From Vibrio azureus (lineage in GTDB: Bacteria; Pseudomonadota; Gammaproteobacteria; Enterobacterales; Vibrionaceae): 64,000 nt of DNA. Shown piece by piece: positions 55,640 to 64,000 of the stretch. Below the pieces are notes generated by a model. The model was given only the letters and a program-made list of their open reading frames with translations. It had not been told where the DNA came from and did no database searches. Both the position numbers and the translations under genes were made by a program. The stretch is taken from NCBI RefSeq assembly GCF_002849855.1, contig NZ_CP018617.1, forward strand, positions 1,488,001 through 1,552,000, in the 5' to 3' direction. The first letter of the stretch is position 1, and each line of letters opens with the position of its first letter.

Positions 55640-56818
55640 TTAACGCCAAACACCCCATTGACCCGTGGTGCCCGGCTCTTCGCCACGAGTCCACCATTGC
55701 GCAGTCCACTCTCGGCCTTGGTGCGTTACGACATCACCTTCGTCGTAAACGGTCTCTTTATTCCACAGATTATCCGGTACGACAGGTGGCGGCGTATCCG
55801 CTTTAATCAGAGACAAAGCAAAGCTGTAATTGACGTCTGGAGCAAACACCTTATTCGCATAAATATTCTTTGTATCAAACATATAATGCTGCATCGCTTC
55901 ATGCCAGATACCAATATACCAATCGCCCGTTTGCTGTGAATTAAATTGGTCAGCGAGTTCAGCAGGCCAAGTCGTCGTATTATTGGCGCTGATCGATAAA
56001 GAGAGATCGACAATTTCAGTACCAGAATGATCAAAAGTACGTAAGCGCACGCTATCATTGACTTCTATTGGTCCAAATCCCTGCGACACGAAATAATCCA
56101 GCGCAGTCAAATTATTCGCCGGATCGTTTGGATTACCCGGATCCGTAGGTGGGTTAGTTCCAGTATCAGTAAGGGTAATGTCGCTGCAGTTATAGAAGCC
56201 CTCTCCTGCAACATCAATGCGTTGCCAACGCGTATAGAGGATCGCATCACCAGAGCGGTCTGCAGGGAAAGTGACCTTCATTCGATAACGTTTTTCCGCA
56301 TCGACAAAAACATTACCCGCAGTATCAATTAACTCTAAATCATCCCAATTCAATGGCTTTGAAGCATCATATGTGGGCTTAGAAAGGTAAAACTCCCAAT
56401 AAGATGGGTTGTGAGGAGCATGGCCGAAAAAGACCAATTCAATTTGATTATTCTCGTCTAAGTTCACGTTAGTACGTTGCCAATTCGGCGATGGAATATT
56501 CAGCCCTTTTTTGGCCGAATCACCGGCAGAGCATAACTCACCATCCCGAACAACAGCTTTCACGTGCTCCATATCTCGATAATTGGCGACGTTCGCTGCC
56601 ACTTCACTGCGCTGTACAAACGGATAAGCGCCTGATTGATCAAAAGCGGCCTGACAAGCTTGATTGGGAATTTCATCGGTCCAAAATCCGCCGTCTAAAT
56701 AACACGTATTTTGACGCGCACTAGGAAACTCAACCCAACCATGGGCACTAACATTAAACGTACTTAAAGCCGCAATTGCGCTTACAGTTACAAGTGGAAA
56801 CGTGACATACGATTTCAT
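55640..56818 (-). CDS. Lytic polysaccharide monooxygenase, AA10, with C-terminal CBM5/12
   Basis: 392 residues. The signal peptide ends at Ala25, so mature His1 is His26 (SA/HGWVEFPSAR). The second histidine of the copper 'brace' is probably His136 in HAPHNPSYWEFYLSK. Cys pairs and an RWQRIDVAGEGFYNC segment complete the AA10 catalytic domain (about 26-215). A Pro/Thr/Asn linker (DTGTNPPTDPGNP) follows, then a middle module (about 230-340) and a C-terminal CBM5/12 of about 45 residues (ETVYDEGDVVTHQGREWTAQ). It oxidises chitin in a copper-dependent way outside the cell. AGGAT precedes ATG. The 56819-57172 gap upstream holds only weak repeat remnants and AT-rich sequence. Confidence 0.93.
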   Translation of the reverse strand: MKSYVTFPLVTVSAIAALSTFNVSAHGWVEFPSARQNTCYLDGGFWTDEIPNQACQAAFDQSGAYPFVQRSEVAANVANYRDMEHVKAVVRDGELCSAGDSAKKGLNIPSPNWQRTNVNLDENNQIELVFFGHAPHNPSYWEFYLSKPTYDASKPLNWDDLELIDTAGNVFVDAEKRYRMKVTFPADRSGDAILYTRWQRIDVAGEGFYNCSDITLTDTGTNPPTDPGNPNDPANNLTALDYFVSQGFGPIEVNDSVRLRTFDHSGTEIVDLSLSISANNTTTWPAELADQFNSQQTGDWYIGIWHEAMQHYMFDTKNIYANKVFAPDVNYSFALSLIKADTPPPVVPDNLWNKETVYDEGDVVTHQGREWTAQWWTRGEEPGTTGQWGVWR

Positions 56819-57172
56819 GATTCATCCTTAATTAGCCAACGCGATGCCGATTAAAACAAGCACCAAACATCTGAAAATTAGCAAGATGAAATCCCTCAAG
56901 TCGCGAAAATAAATGTTAAAAGTATTAATTTACAGCAGACTTCTTAGTTTAAATGTCATATTCCCAGAGCAGTAGCATGGTTTTACAGTGCACTTCAAAG
57001 AAACGAAGTCGTTTTGAGATCACATGGGTATAACGATAGTTTTTGATAAAAGTACGGCTTTTAATATAAGAAAAAATACTTGATAAATTTAAAATACCCC
57101 ACGTAACCTCAAAGTATTTGAGTGGATAAAGTTAACAATTACGCATTAAAAATAGATGATTAAAGGAATATT

Positions 57173-57628
57173 ATGAGCCACGAGAAAATAAAATCATTAG
57201 TGATCCAACTCCCAAATTTAATGGATGTTGAATATATAGACCAAGCTCGCAGTAATGATATATGGAGTATTGTTAACAACTCTGACAATGAGATAACCAT
57301 TCAATATCTTCAACAAAAAAATGAGATTCTCGTGTCTATCAATAACGATGTCCAGTTTGACGCTCTTAGTCTGGATAATTGTCAACTTTTATTGCAATTT
57401 AATTTTATCTACAAAGACACAGGTGGCGCACATTTCTCGATAAGTCCAGAGGACAATAGCGTTCATTTACAACTGGGCTTCACTGCAGATTTGAGTTTAG
57501 TTGAACTGGTTAAGATAATAGATAGTTTAACTGATTTAAAATATAACTGGTCAAGATTGCTTGTAGAAAACAACGAGCCTTTAAATAAAGAAGAGACCAA
57601 GCTTCCAGGCTCTATCATTCTTTGTTAA
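57173..57628 (+). CDS. Type III secretion chaperone, CesT/SycH-like class I
   Basis: 151 residues, acidic, small, alpha+beta, without signal peptide. Two segments with the class I chaperone pattern are seen: a front helix (SLVIQLPNLMDVEYIDQARS), then strands NEILVSINNDVQFDALSLDN and LLQFNFIYKDTGGAHFSISP, and a late helix (LSLVELVKIIDSLTDLKYNW). Size, charge and position directly before an effector gene all fit a dedicated chaperone for the tyrosine phosphatase at 57750. AAAGGA precedes ATG. A palindromic repeat lies in the 121 bp between the two genes. The family call rests on pattern and context, and sequence likeness is weak. Confidence 0.72.
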   Translation: MSHEKIKSLVIQLPNLMDVEYIDQARSNDIWSIVNNSDNEITIQYLQQKNEILVSINNDVQFDALSLDNCQLLLQFNFIYKDTGGAHFSISPEDNSVHLQLGFTADLSLVELVKIIDSLTDLKYNWSRLLVENNEPLNKEETKLPGSIILC

Positions 57629-57687
57629 TACGACGCCCAATAAAGTTGCTTCGGGATAATTAAATTTCAAAATACTAATCACACTCT

Positions 57688-57722
57688 ATACCCAAGTGAC
57701 TTCAAGGTACCTAGGTGTAGAC
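57688..57722. repeat. Dispersed repeat between chaperone and effector genes
   Basis: TATACCCAAGTGACTTCAAG, followed by GTACCTAGGTGTA, is a short palindromic copy of the family, with the left end identical to that of the element at 14615. It may form a hairpin in the mRNA between the chaperone and effector coding regions. Confidence 0.75.
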
Positions 57723-57749
57723 AAAATATAAGCAGTAGGATAAGAAAAC

Positions 57750-59324
57750 ATGACAGCCATTAATACCAATTCATTATCAAGCTTAATAAAAGGATTTGAT
57801 AATGCTGATGATTCTAAAGAAATTCGAGCTAAAAGTGATAAGAACATTTATGTTAAAAATAAAAGCGCTCGAATTTTCAAAAGTGAGACATCACGAATGA
57901 GACACCAGAGTAATGCTAGAAATTTGGTGTTAAACTCATTAATTAATTCCGGGGTAAAAAAATCGGATGCCGAAAACATCATTAATAACAACGCAATAGA
58001 TAATAAAAAGATTACGGTTGGCGATGTAAAGAAAATAATCAAAGAGGCTCAATTAAAGATAGTAAAGAATAGTCCTCACTTTCTTTCTGAAAAACCAAGT
58101 AACAGTTTTGCAGCCGCAGTTCCAAAATTTTGGCCAAGTGCTTCAGAGCCAGGTAAATTCGGCATGCTAGTCCTTAACAGAGACACAGGTAGCCCACAGC
58201 TCACTATCGTCACTTCGGACGAAATGCTCAAGCACGCGTCCAATATTATTGAGCAACAAGCGAAAAATGAATCCATTAAAAATACTATACTGGCAGAAGT
58301 TGCTAATCATTCTTCCTCAAAGTTTAATAGTAAATTTGAAGAGTTTGAAAATAGAATGGAGACAATTAATAAGCATTTAACAACAGATTTTAAAGAAGAG
58401 GCTCATCTAAACCACTTAAAAGGAAGAGATCGTTTCAGAGACATCTTATCGAATAAATCCACTAATATTGATCCTTTGCTAAACGCCAACCAGATAACTG
58501 TTGCAGGAAAAAAAGTAGGTATAGCGACACAATTCCCTTTAAAGAAATCCATTGGAATTCAATTACGAGAAATGCTTGAGCGTAAATCCCCTGCTTTAGG
58601 CGTATTGACCAACACTAAAGAAATGAACAATTCTGCACTATCAGAGAAAAGTCTAGATTGGTACTTCCGAGACAACATTAGTGTCGATGGCATCAAATCT
58701 GAGTCGATAAAAAATGGAGTCGTTCGCCTAGGGGAGATGGTAAATAAAAAAGGGGAATTAGTTTCTATTGATGCTCAACTTTATAAAATGACCATTACGG
58801 ATACAACAACCAAAAAGTCACATACCGTTGATGTTATGCATGTCATTAATTGGCCTGATCAAACGGCAGTCAGCGTTGAGATCATGGATAAAATGGGTGG
58901 CCTTATGAATAGCTTCGCAGAAAAATCCGGTTTAGACTCAGAAAACTCATTTGTGCATTGCCGAGCAGGTGTGGGGAGAACACTACAACTTATGGCTGGT
59001 ATGCTTACTGGACTTGGAGGCACTCTTCCAGCCCATGTAAGCGCCGAAGAAATGCTGGCTGATTTCCGTTTTTCTCGTAATGGCGTTATGGGCCAAACTT
59101 CAGATCAAAGAAGAATGCTTGTCGACTCTTTTGAACAGAAAGGACGTCCTATACTCAGAGAAGATCCTGTGAAAGAGCTTGACGAAGATATATACGAAGA
59201 ACTAGATATATACCAAGAACTAGATATATACGAAGAACTAGATATATACGAAGAACTAGATATATATGAGACTAACGATGGTTATGATGAAAAAAATAAC
59301 TCTAATCATAACATCTATGTTTGA
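57750..59324 (+). CDS. YopH-like protein tyrosine phosphatase effector with Tyr-rich repeat tail
   Basis: 524 residues; AGGATAAG precedes ATG. Residues 1-220 are Asn/Ser/Lys-rich and probably hold the secretion signal and chaperone-binding region. The PTP domain spans about 225-465: the general-acid loop NWPDQTAVS (Asp370), the P-loop HCRAGVGRT (403-411) with catalytic Cys404 and Arg410, and the Q-loop region GQTSDQRRMLVDSF. The P-loop is the same as in Yersinia YopH, so activity on host phosphotyrosine is expected. The tail (478-506) is a six-residue repeat of the form IYEELD with Tyr482, 488, 494, 500 and 506, plus Tyr512. I know of no phosphatase effector with such a tail. It resembles Src-kinase substrate and SH2-ligand motifs (YEEL is like YEEI). 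The chaperone gene is directly upstream. AT-rich, probably acquired by transfer. Confidence 0.9.
   Translation: MTAINTNSLSSLIKGFDNADDSKEIRAKSDKNIYVKNKSARIFKSETSRMRHQSNARNLVLNSLINSGVKKSDAENIINNNAIDNKKITVGDVKKIIKEAQLKIVKNSPHFLSEKPSNSFAAAVPKFWPSASEPGKFGMLVLNRDTGSPQLTIVTSDEMLKHASNIIEQQAKNESIKNTILAEVANHSSSKFNSKFEEFENRMETINKHLTTDFKEEAHLNHLKGRDRFRDILSNKSTNIDPLLNANQITVAGKKVGIATQFPLKKSIGIQLREMLERKSPALGVLTNTKEMNNSALSEKSLDWYFRDNISVDGIKSESIKNGVVRLGEMVNKKGELVSIDAQLYKMTITDTTTKKSHTVDVMHVINWPDQTAVSVEIMDKMGGLMNSFAEKSGLDSENSFVHCRAGVGRTLQLMAGMLTGLGGTLPAHVSAEEMLADFRFSRNGVMGQTSDQRRMLVDSFEQKGRPILREDPVKELDEDIYEELDIYQELDIYEELDIYEELDIYETNDGYDEKNNSNHNIYV
59187..59271 (+). repeat. 18-bp tandem repeat in the phosphatase gene
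   Basis: The unit GATATATACGAAGAACTA occurs at 59187, 59205, 59223 and 59241, followed by a partial fifth copy at 59259. The copies differ by one or two bases. It encodes the Asp-Ile-Tyr-Glu-Glu-Leu hexapeptide array. In-frame length variation by slippage would change the number of tyrosines. Confidence 0.92.
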
Positions 59325-59397
59325 TAACAAATTCAAAGAGAGTACTGTGCTAACTTAAGGTACATTCTCTCCTAATTTAGACGACAATGACAAAAAT

Positions 59398-59425
59398 GGG
59401 GACGGCCATATCGCTGTCCCTTTTT
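59398..59425 (+). terminator. Rho-independent terminator after the phosphatase gene
   Basis: GGGAC and GTCCC form a short stem, extended by partial pairing of GG/CT, around the CCATATC loop, and are followed by five Ts, about 75 bp after the stop. An imperfect hairpin GAGAGTAC...GTACATTCTCTC lies closer (about 59337-59372). The rest of 59325-59646 is AT-rich with no gene. Confidence 0.7.
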
Positions 59426-59646
59426 CATCCCCTATTCGTTCACTCAAGCGGATTAAAACCCATTCTATTCCAATATAATCAGCAAACGATTTGATGAATT
59501 ATTCAACGCAAAACCATTTCATAAAATAATGCATTCACACTGGAAGTTTAGATAAAAACGCTATCAATTACGGCATCTTAGCTAAAGATAAAACACCTTA
59601 AAATGCGTAAAATAGCATCATATTTATCTTTAATTTCGAGAATGTA

Positions 59647-62600
59647 ATGGATTTCCGTAAACATAGACCCAAAACCTCAGCTGCCTACCAATGTGTTAGA
59701 GATGAAAAACCTATCGAAAAAGTCGAAAAAGTCTTTCAAGAAGCCAAAAAAGAACCCGCGTTCGCTTATGGCATCGAGTTCGCTTGCGATCATTCATTAT
59801 TTAAACAACATGTTTGGACGTCTCTTGCGGTCAAGCTGGCAAAAACGGGCGCCGAAGATCAAATTTCGATGTGGAATAGCGTAGCAGCTGGCAAGCACAC
59901 TCACTACATCGCTAAAGTAGCCGAGCAAGAAGAAAAGACCCTAAACATTGGCTGGAACAACCAATCCGCCACTCCTTTTGACCTGGATCCAGTGACTCCA
60001 CAAGCAAAAGACAACCTCAACATCACTGAAGCCTTTATACCCGTTCGTCCTGCTATTCAGATGGGGACCATTTTAGGCTTGCCTACAGAGGGATATTTAT
60101 ATCATTTTTTAGACGGGAAACTGCTCACTGAATATCGTTGTAAAGGTGAAAAAAACCATCGCTTCGTTGTGACACGTAGCCAAGAAGGAGCGATGAACCC
60201 AGAGCCAATCGATGAACAAACTTTTGAATTTATCCTAGCCTTGTGGAAGCGTGGCGAGCAAGTGGTCACCGATCAATATTTATTCTACAGTCTTGAACCA
60301 CTCGATGATGATGCCATCAAAGGAGTGGATGAAGGCTTTTTAAATGAGCACGGTATCAAACTGGATATGGACAAGTTGCTGCCGCTTACTGAAGGCCCGG
60401 GTGTGCGTAAATGTCACATCATAGAAAAGGGCGATACCTTGATTGGCGTGGCGAAAAAACACGGCCTAACTTTAGAAGAACTCATTGACCTTAACCCGCA
60501 CTGGAAAGGCAATGAGCGTGCACTTGAAATCAATGCACGCCTCTACCTTGAGGAGGTCAGTGATTACAATCACGGAGATGACGTAGGCTACCCTTCAACG
60601 TCTGCCTTGATTGGTAAAGGGCTCTTTTCCATTGGTAGGGAATGCACAAAAAGACCTTTTCCAGTGGTACGTATTACCACGTCTCCAATGGCCACCTACA
60701 GTGCATTAGCCCCTGTTCGATATGCCATTGACATTATCGATAAAGAAAAATCAAACCCAGATCAATCCGTCGGTTGTAACCCTCCTAAAGAAGACACGTT
60801 GTTTCCCGGTGGTATTTTCCGCTCGGAGCATACCCCCTATACTTTAAGACAACTCCGTAACGGTTGGGTATACATCGTCAGCCAAGATCTAGAAAGCAGC
60901 AAATGGTCAGTGGAAGAATACCAAGCCTTGAGCGGTGAGTTTTACCGTTTTATCGGAGAAACGGAGCAAGAACGCCTAGAAGCCGAAGCTGAAAAACCAA
61001 AATCCCACTTGCTCTACCTTTCTGATCGACCGTGCTTTATCGGTTTTGCCAGCCAACGTTGGACACAGTTAGTTCAAGATCTGTATACAGGAGAAAGTGA
61101 AGAATCCGATACTGCTCGCACAGACTGGTTACGCGATGTTAATGGCAAAGAACACCTCAGTGACATCAATACGATTGAAGATAATACTGCTGATGTCGGT
61201 GAAGAAGACATCGATATCTTCGAAGAAACTTGCGCAGCGCCATCAATATCTAAAGATTTAAAGAGTCATCTCTTATCTCCCCTAAAACTGCGTAACCAAG
61301 CCGATTACCAGTATCAAGTACCCACCTTAACGCAGCATAATATGATCGCCTTAGACGATCCCATTGGCGATATGGTCGATTTATACATGCGATTATCACG
61401 TTATGTGGCACCCACGGTCAAAGATAAGCAGACACAGCGAAAGTTAAATATCGCCAGTACTGTCCGTTCTCTTGTTCGTGTTCCTTTAGATTCAAAAATA
61501 ACCGCGGACCTATCGATAGAAGAGCAGATCCAATTAGAGTCAGACGTTGATTATGTCTTGGGTACGATGAATCATCTGGAGGCATCCCAGAAGCTACTTG
61601 ATGGTGCCCATGGAAGAAAAGACGCCTTTATACTTGCCCAATCCTCCAAGGGAAGTGCAGAGAATAAGCTCAAAAACCCAGAAATCCTTAACAGGCTAAG
61701 TAATAAAGGACTTTCATTAAAAGATGTCGAGGCTCTTTTACCTGATTATCAAAAAAGGCTGAGAGCGCATGGTAATATAGACTGGCTTGCTATGGACGAG
61801 TTTTACGCAAAGCATTCTAAATTGCAAAATGAATGTATTGCCGGAATCCAACATCACGCCCCTATTCTATTAGATGCATTTTACACTCTCGGTAACGATC
61901 CACGACGATTTGGCTATGATATCAGTAGCCCGGTCCATCTGACGACTTTACACGAACTGATGGACTCTATATTAAATGATGTTTATCTGAGTGAAGAGCT
62001 AAGCGAGTCAGTTAAAGATAAAGTCGATGAACTAAGTTCGAACTGTTATAACCTCATTGGCCTCACACCTTACTTTTATAACGTTTCTTTATATGCAAGT
62101 GTCAACGATTTAAGTAATAAACCTGACTTCAGAAAACAAGTCGGAGAGGTATACGATAACGGAAGGCTGCCTTTTTCTGCCTTTATTGCGGCTTTTGATG
62201 ATATTATAGGATTTGATTCTAATAGTAAGCTCTTCCAATATACTAAAAGTGCTCTTGTCCCAATAGAAAACACCCTAAACAAAATCAAGGGGGCCTTAAC
62301 TTCTGCAGGCGATCAGATGCTTACATCTATGTCAAGCGTCACTTTTAGAGTTGCGAGTCGTAATATGGGCTCTAAAATCCCCGCTGTCAGAGAGAGCTCT
62401 ACAGCTGCGATACTATTTATTCAAAATAACATTTATGACCTTGATATAAAACAGAACAAGTATTTTCGCGCGCACCACAGGGAGCTAAAAGCCAAAATTG
62501 ATGAAATCAATAAACTTAAAAAAGCATTAAAAGGTCTCAAAAAAGGCTCAAAAGCTTACAATGTAAAGTCAAACCTGCTCAAAAATACAGAGAAAAATTT

Positions 62601-64000
62601 AAGAGGGATGGAGCTAAATATTACAGATAAAGACAAACCTCCCATGGACGGTTTCTTACAAGCTAGGAACAAAATTTCTAACAAGCTTAACACCCTAGGC
62701 AGATGGGATACCGTAGTTTCAGTCCTTAACCTTGTCAATACCCTAAATCAGGTAGAAGCGCTTCAATATATGCATGGCAACGCCTCTGAAGCAGATATCG
62801 CAGACCAACAGTTAACCGTGGCTTACAGCGCAGCTTGGTTTATCAATGCTGTAGCAGGAACGGCAAGAAGTATGATGTTAAGTAAAGTTTTAGGTAAGAA
62901 TGACTTACTCGAAAATTCATTAAGAGCATTAGCGAATAAGTCATCTAGCTTACAACTCGCCAAAAGCTACATTACTGCTTCTTTGCTAGCGGGAACTGCC
63001 GGGATCATTGCTATTGGTTTGGAAGGCTGGCAAACCTATCTGCAACACGCTAATTCAACTGACTCTACAGAACGAATTCTTTTAAAAGCAAAAGGAATAG
63101 GCCTTGCAGCTCAAGGAGTCGGCTGGGCTGGATTACTTATACAGGTTTTCAGAACTCGCTTTTTGGGATTAGCAGTGGGCAGTGTATTAAACGGCTGGAT
63201 ACTGGCGTTTAACTTTTGGGGAGCTCTGCTCTATTTAGCAGCAACTGTCTTTTTGATATTAACAAAAAAGCTCCCTCTTGAAGCTTGGCTTGCTGATTGT
63301 GTTTGGGGAATAGACCCAGATACATCATTAACTCCACAACAAGAGTTTAAAAACCTGATTGCAATTTTACACGCACCTAAAATTGAAAATATGAGCTTAT
63401 ACCAAACGTCTGAAGGTGTTTATCATCATATATTAATTACCATCCCAAACTCCCAGCCAGGCGAAAAGATTTGGCTAGGCTTATCTCAAGGGTTTTCTTC
63501 CAGGAAAGGCGATTGGCTTACCAAGCAAAAACTGGAAGGTGGCTTGAGCGGCACTTTAGTTGAGAAATTACAGCAAAAAATTAAGCAAAAAATACAGGCT
63601 CAACACAATGAGATAAAGTCGCTTAAAAACGCAGATGAAATAGAAAGTATGCAACAAGAACTCACTGCTCTACAAAAGAGGAGCCAAGAAATTGTTGGCG
63701 GTGAAAAAGGATTGACATTCGAAGAATGGTCACAAGAAGATGGCAGTATTGTTATAAGACTAACGCCACCAAAACCATTACGCATATTTTCAGAAACGAG
63801 GTATCGAGAGCATATTGAACATTTGGAGCAGCTTAATATTTATATTAAGCGTGAAGATACCGATCCCTACGATGACGCCAAAAATAACAAATTGTATAAT
63901 ACTTACATCCAACGTATTATCGCGAATGCGAACCAACAAGAAGCACGAGTAATGGCACAAGAAGAAGCGAGTAAACTACCCGATATTCAATTTATAGAAC
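59647..64000 (+). CDS. VasX-like type VI secretion effector with LysM and MIX motif (partial, C-terminus outside window)
   Basis: At least 1451 residues from ATG 59647, open to the window end. An N-terminal domain is followed by a LysM domain (about 256-303, CHIIEKGDTLIGVAKKHGLT) and then the region RYAIDIIDKEKSNPD...FRSEHTPYTLRQLRNGWVYIV. Residues 403-411, LRNGWVYIV, match the MIX motif hRxGhhYhh exactly, the marker of many T6SS effectors. A long helical region follows. At about 1060-1215 there are several hydrophobic helices (SYITASLLAGTAGIIAIGL, AAQGVGWAGLLIQVF, FNFWGALLYLAATVFLILT), as in the pore-forming toxin VasX. The likely role is a membrane-acting antibacterial toxin carried on VgrG. 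An immunity gene should follow beyond the window. The ribosome site is weak. Confidence 0.85.
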   Translation, partial: MDFRKHRPKTSAAYQCVRDEKPIEKVEKVFQEAKKEPAFAYGIEFACDHSLFKQHVWTSLAVKLAKTGAEDQISMWNSVAAGKHTHYIAKVAEQEEKTLNIGWNNQSATPFDLDPVTPQAKDNLNITEAFIPVRPAIQMGTILGLPTEGYLYHFLDGKLLTEYRCKGEKNHRFVVTRSQEGAMNPEPIDEQTFEFILALWKRGEQVVTDQYLFYSLEPLDDDAIKGVDEGFLNEHGIKLDMDKLLPLTEGPGVRKCHIIEKGDTLIGVAKKHGLTLEELIDLNPHWKGNERALEINARLYLEEVSDYNHGDDVGYPSTSALIGKGLFSIGRECTKRPFPVVRITTSPMATYSALAPVRYAIDIIDKEKSNPDQSVGCNPPKEDTLFPGGIFRSEHTPYTLRQLRNGWVYIVSQDLESSKWSVEEYQALSGEFYRFIGETEQERLEAEAEKPKSHLLYLSDRPCFIGFASQRWTQLVQDLYTGESEESDTARTDWLRDVNGKEHLSDINTIEDNTADVGEEDIDIFEETCAAPSISKDLKSHLLSPLKLRNQADYQYQVPTLTQHNMIALDDPIGDMVDLYMRLSRYVAPTVKDKQTQRKLNIASTVRSLVRVPLDSKITADLSIEEQIQLESDVDYVLGTMNHLEASQKLLDGAHGRKDAFILAQSSKGSAENKLKNPEILNRLSNKGLSLKDVEALLPDYQKRLRAHGNIDWLAMDEFYAKHSKLQNECIAGIQHHAPILLDAFYTLGNDPRRFGYDISSPVHLTTLHELMDSILNDVYLSEELSESVKDKVDELSSNCYNLIGLTPYFYNVSLYASVNDLSNKPDFRKQVGEVYDNGRLPFSAFIAAFDDIIGFDSNSKLFQYTKSALVPIENTLNKIKGALTSAGDQMLTSMSSVTFRVASRNMGSKIPAVRESSTAAILFIQNNIYDLDIKQNKYFRAHHRELKAKIDEINKLKKALKGLKKGSKAYNVKSNLLKNTEKNLRGMELNITDKDKPPMDGFLQARNKISNKLNTLGRWDTVVSVLNLVNTLNQVEALQYMHGNASEADIADQQLTVAYSAAWFINAVAGTARSMMLSKVLGKNDLLENSLRALANKSSSLQLAKSYITASLLAGTAGIIAIGLEGWQTYLQHANSTDSTERILLKAKGIGLAAQGVGWAGLLIQVFRTRFLGLAVGSVLNGWILAFNFWGALLYLAATVFLILTKKLPLEAWLADCVWGIDPDTSLTPQQEFKNLIAILHAPKIENMSLYQTSEGVYHHILITIPNSQPGEKIWLGLSQGFSSRKGDWLTKQKLEGGLSGTLVEKLQQKIKQKIQAQHNEIKSLKNADEIESMQQELTALQKRSQEIVGGEKGLTFEEWSQEDGSIVIRLTPPKPLRIFSETRYREHIEHLEQLNIYIKREDTDPYDDAKNNKLYNTYIQRIIANANQQEARVMAQEEASKLPDIQFIE

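Noticed and set aside
59693-59884. 63-residue Lys-rich frame near the start of the T6SS effector
   Set aside because: It is an out-of-frame shadow of the large reading frame that begins at ATG 59647 and continues to the window end.

Overview
The window looks like chromosomal DNA of a marine Vibrio. The evidence is a complete rRNA operon with a Glu-Lys-Ala-Val tRNA spacer, a TonB2-type energy cluster with the Vibrio accessory genes ttpC and a DUF3450 gene, Vibrio-type attC-like sites, a GbpA-like chitin-active LPMO, and base composition near 43-45% GC. I cannot name the species from the sequence alone.

Layout: (1) 1-1453: a Fur-linked trio of PepSY, DUF2271 and DUF4198 envelope genes. (2) 1.8-4.9 kb: a Bcr/CflA-type MFS exporter divergent from an AraC regulator, then a patatin-like hydrolase. 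(3) 5.1-14.4 kb: an iron-transport island with a TPR protein, TonB, ExbD, ExbB, TtpC, a DUF3450 protein, a siderophore receptor behind a Fur box, and a histidine kinase/response regulator pair. (4) 14.6-16.5 kb: a MITE-like element followed by a stand-alone ExoY/edema-factor-type nucleotidyl cyclase, a probable type III effector. (5) 16.7-19.7 kb: housekeeping genes (GDPD, L,D-transpeptidase, D-lactate dehydrogenase, YibL). (6) 19.8-21.4 kb: two small genes (VOC and CHAP) with degenerate attC-like sites, which look like stranded integron cassettes. (7) 21.8-27.9 kb: the rrn operon on the minus strand, with twin promoters, boxA sites, a distal tRNA-Ser and a terminator. (8) 28.1-33.2 kb: a DUF3087 membrane protein, an archaeal-type TrmY methyltransferase, a TldD-TldE protease pair, and two near-identical tandem genes for small exported proteins. 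(9) 33.5-49.3 kb: mixed metabolism and envelope genes (ThiD, PAP2, SDR, LysR with NTF2-like and hemerythrin genes, a 1299-residue Ig-like lipoprotein, an OMP, glycerate kinase, VOC proteins, an EmrAB-type exporter). (10) 49.7-56.8 kb: a copper/sulfur-flavoured region with MbnP, an MbnH-like di-heme enzyme, an SBP56-like lipoprotein, a Cys/Met-type PLP enzyme with a divergent Lrp regulator, and an AA10 LPMO. (11) 57.2-64 kb: a type III chaperone plus a YopH-like tyrosine phosphatase whose tail carries repeated Tyr-Glu-Glu-Leu motifs, then a large MIX/LysM/VasX-like type VI effector that runs off the window.

Two themes stand out. First, three probable secreted effectors (nucleotidyl cyclase, tyrosine phosphatase, VasX-like toxin) sit with no secretion apparatus nearby, so they would be trans-encoded cargo. 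The phosphatase tail, which looks like a Src-family kinase substrate and SH2 ligand, is the most unusual protein feature. Second, a palindromic repeat family (core TATACCCAAGTGACCTCAAG) is scattered through the intergenic spaces. It includes one 285-bp copy with terminal inverted repeats that may be a parent element of the short copies.

The iron genes probably work together: Fur and a two-component system controlling a siderophore receptor energised by the adjacent TonB complex. The MbnP/MbnH/SBP56-like trio may be a copper enzyme and its maturation or copper-delivery partners, and the neighbouring PLP lyase could supply a sulfur substrate. That link is inference.
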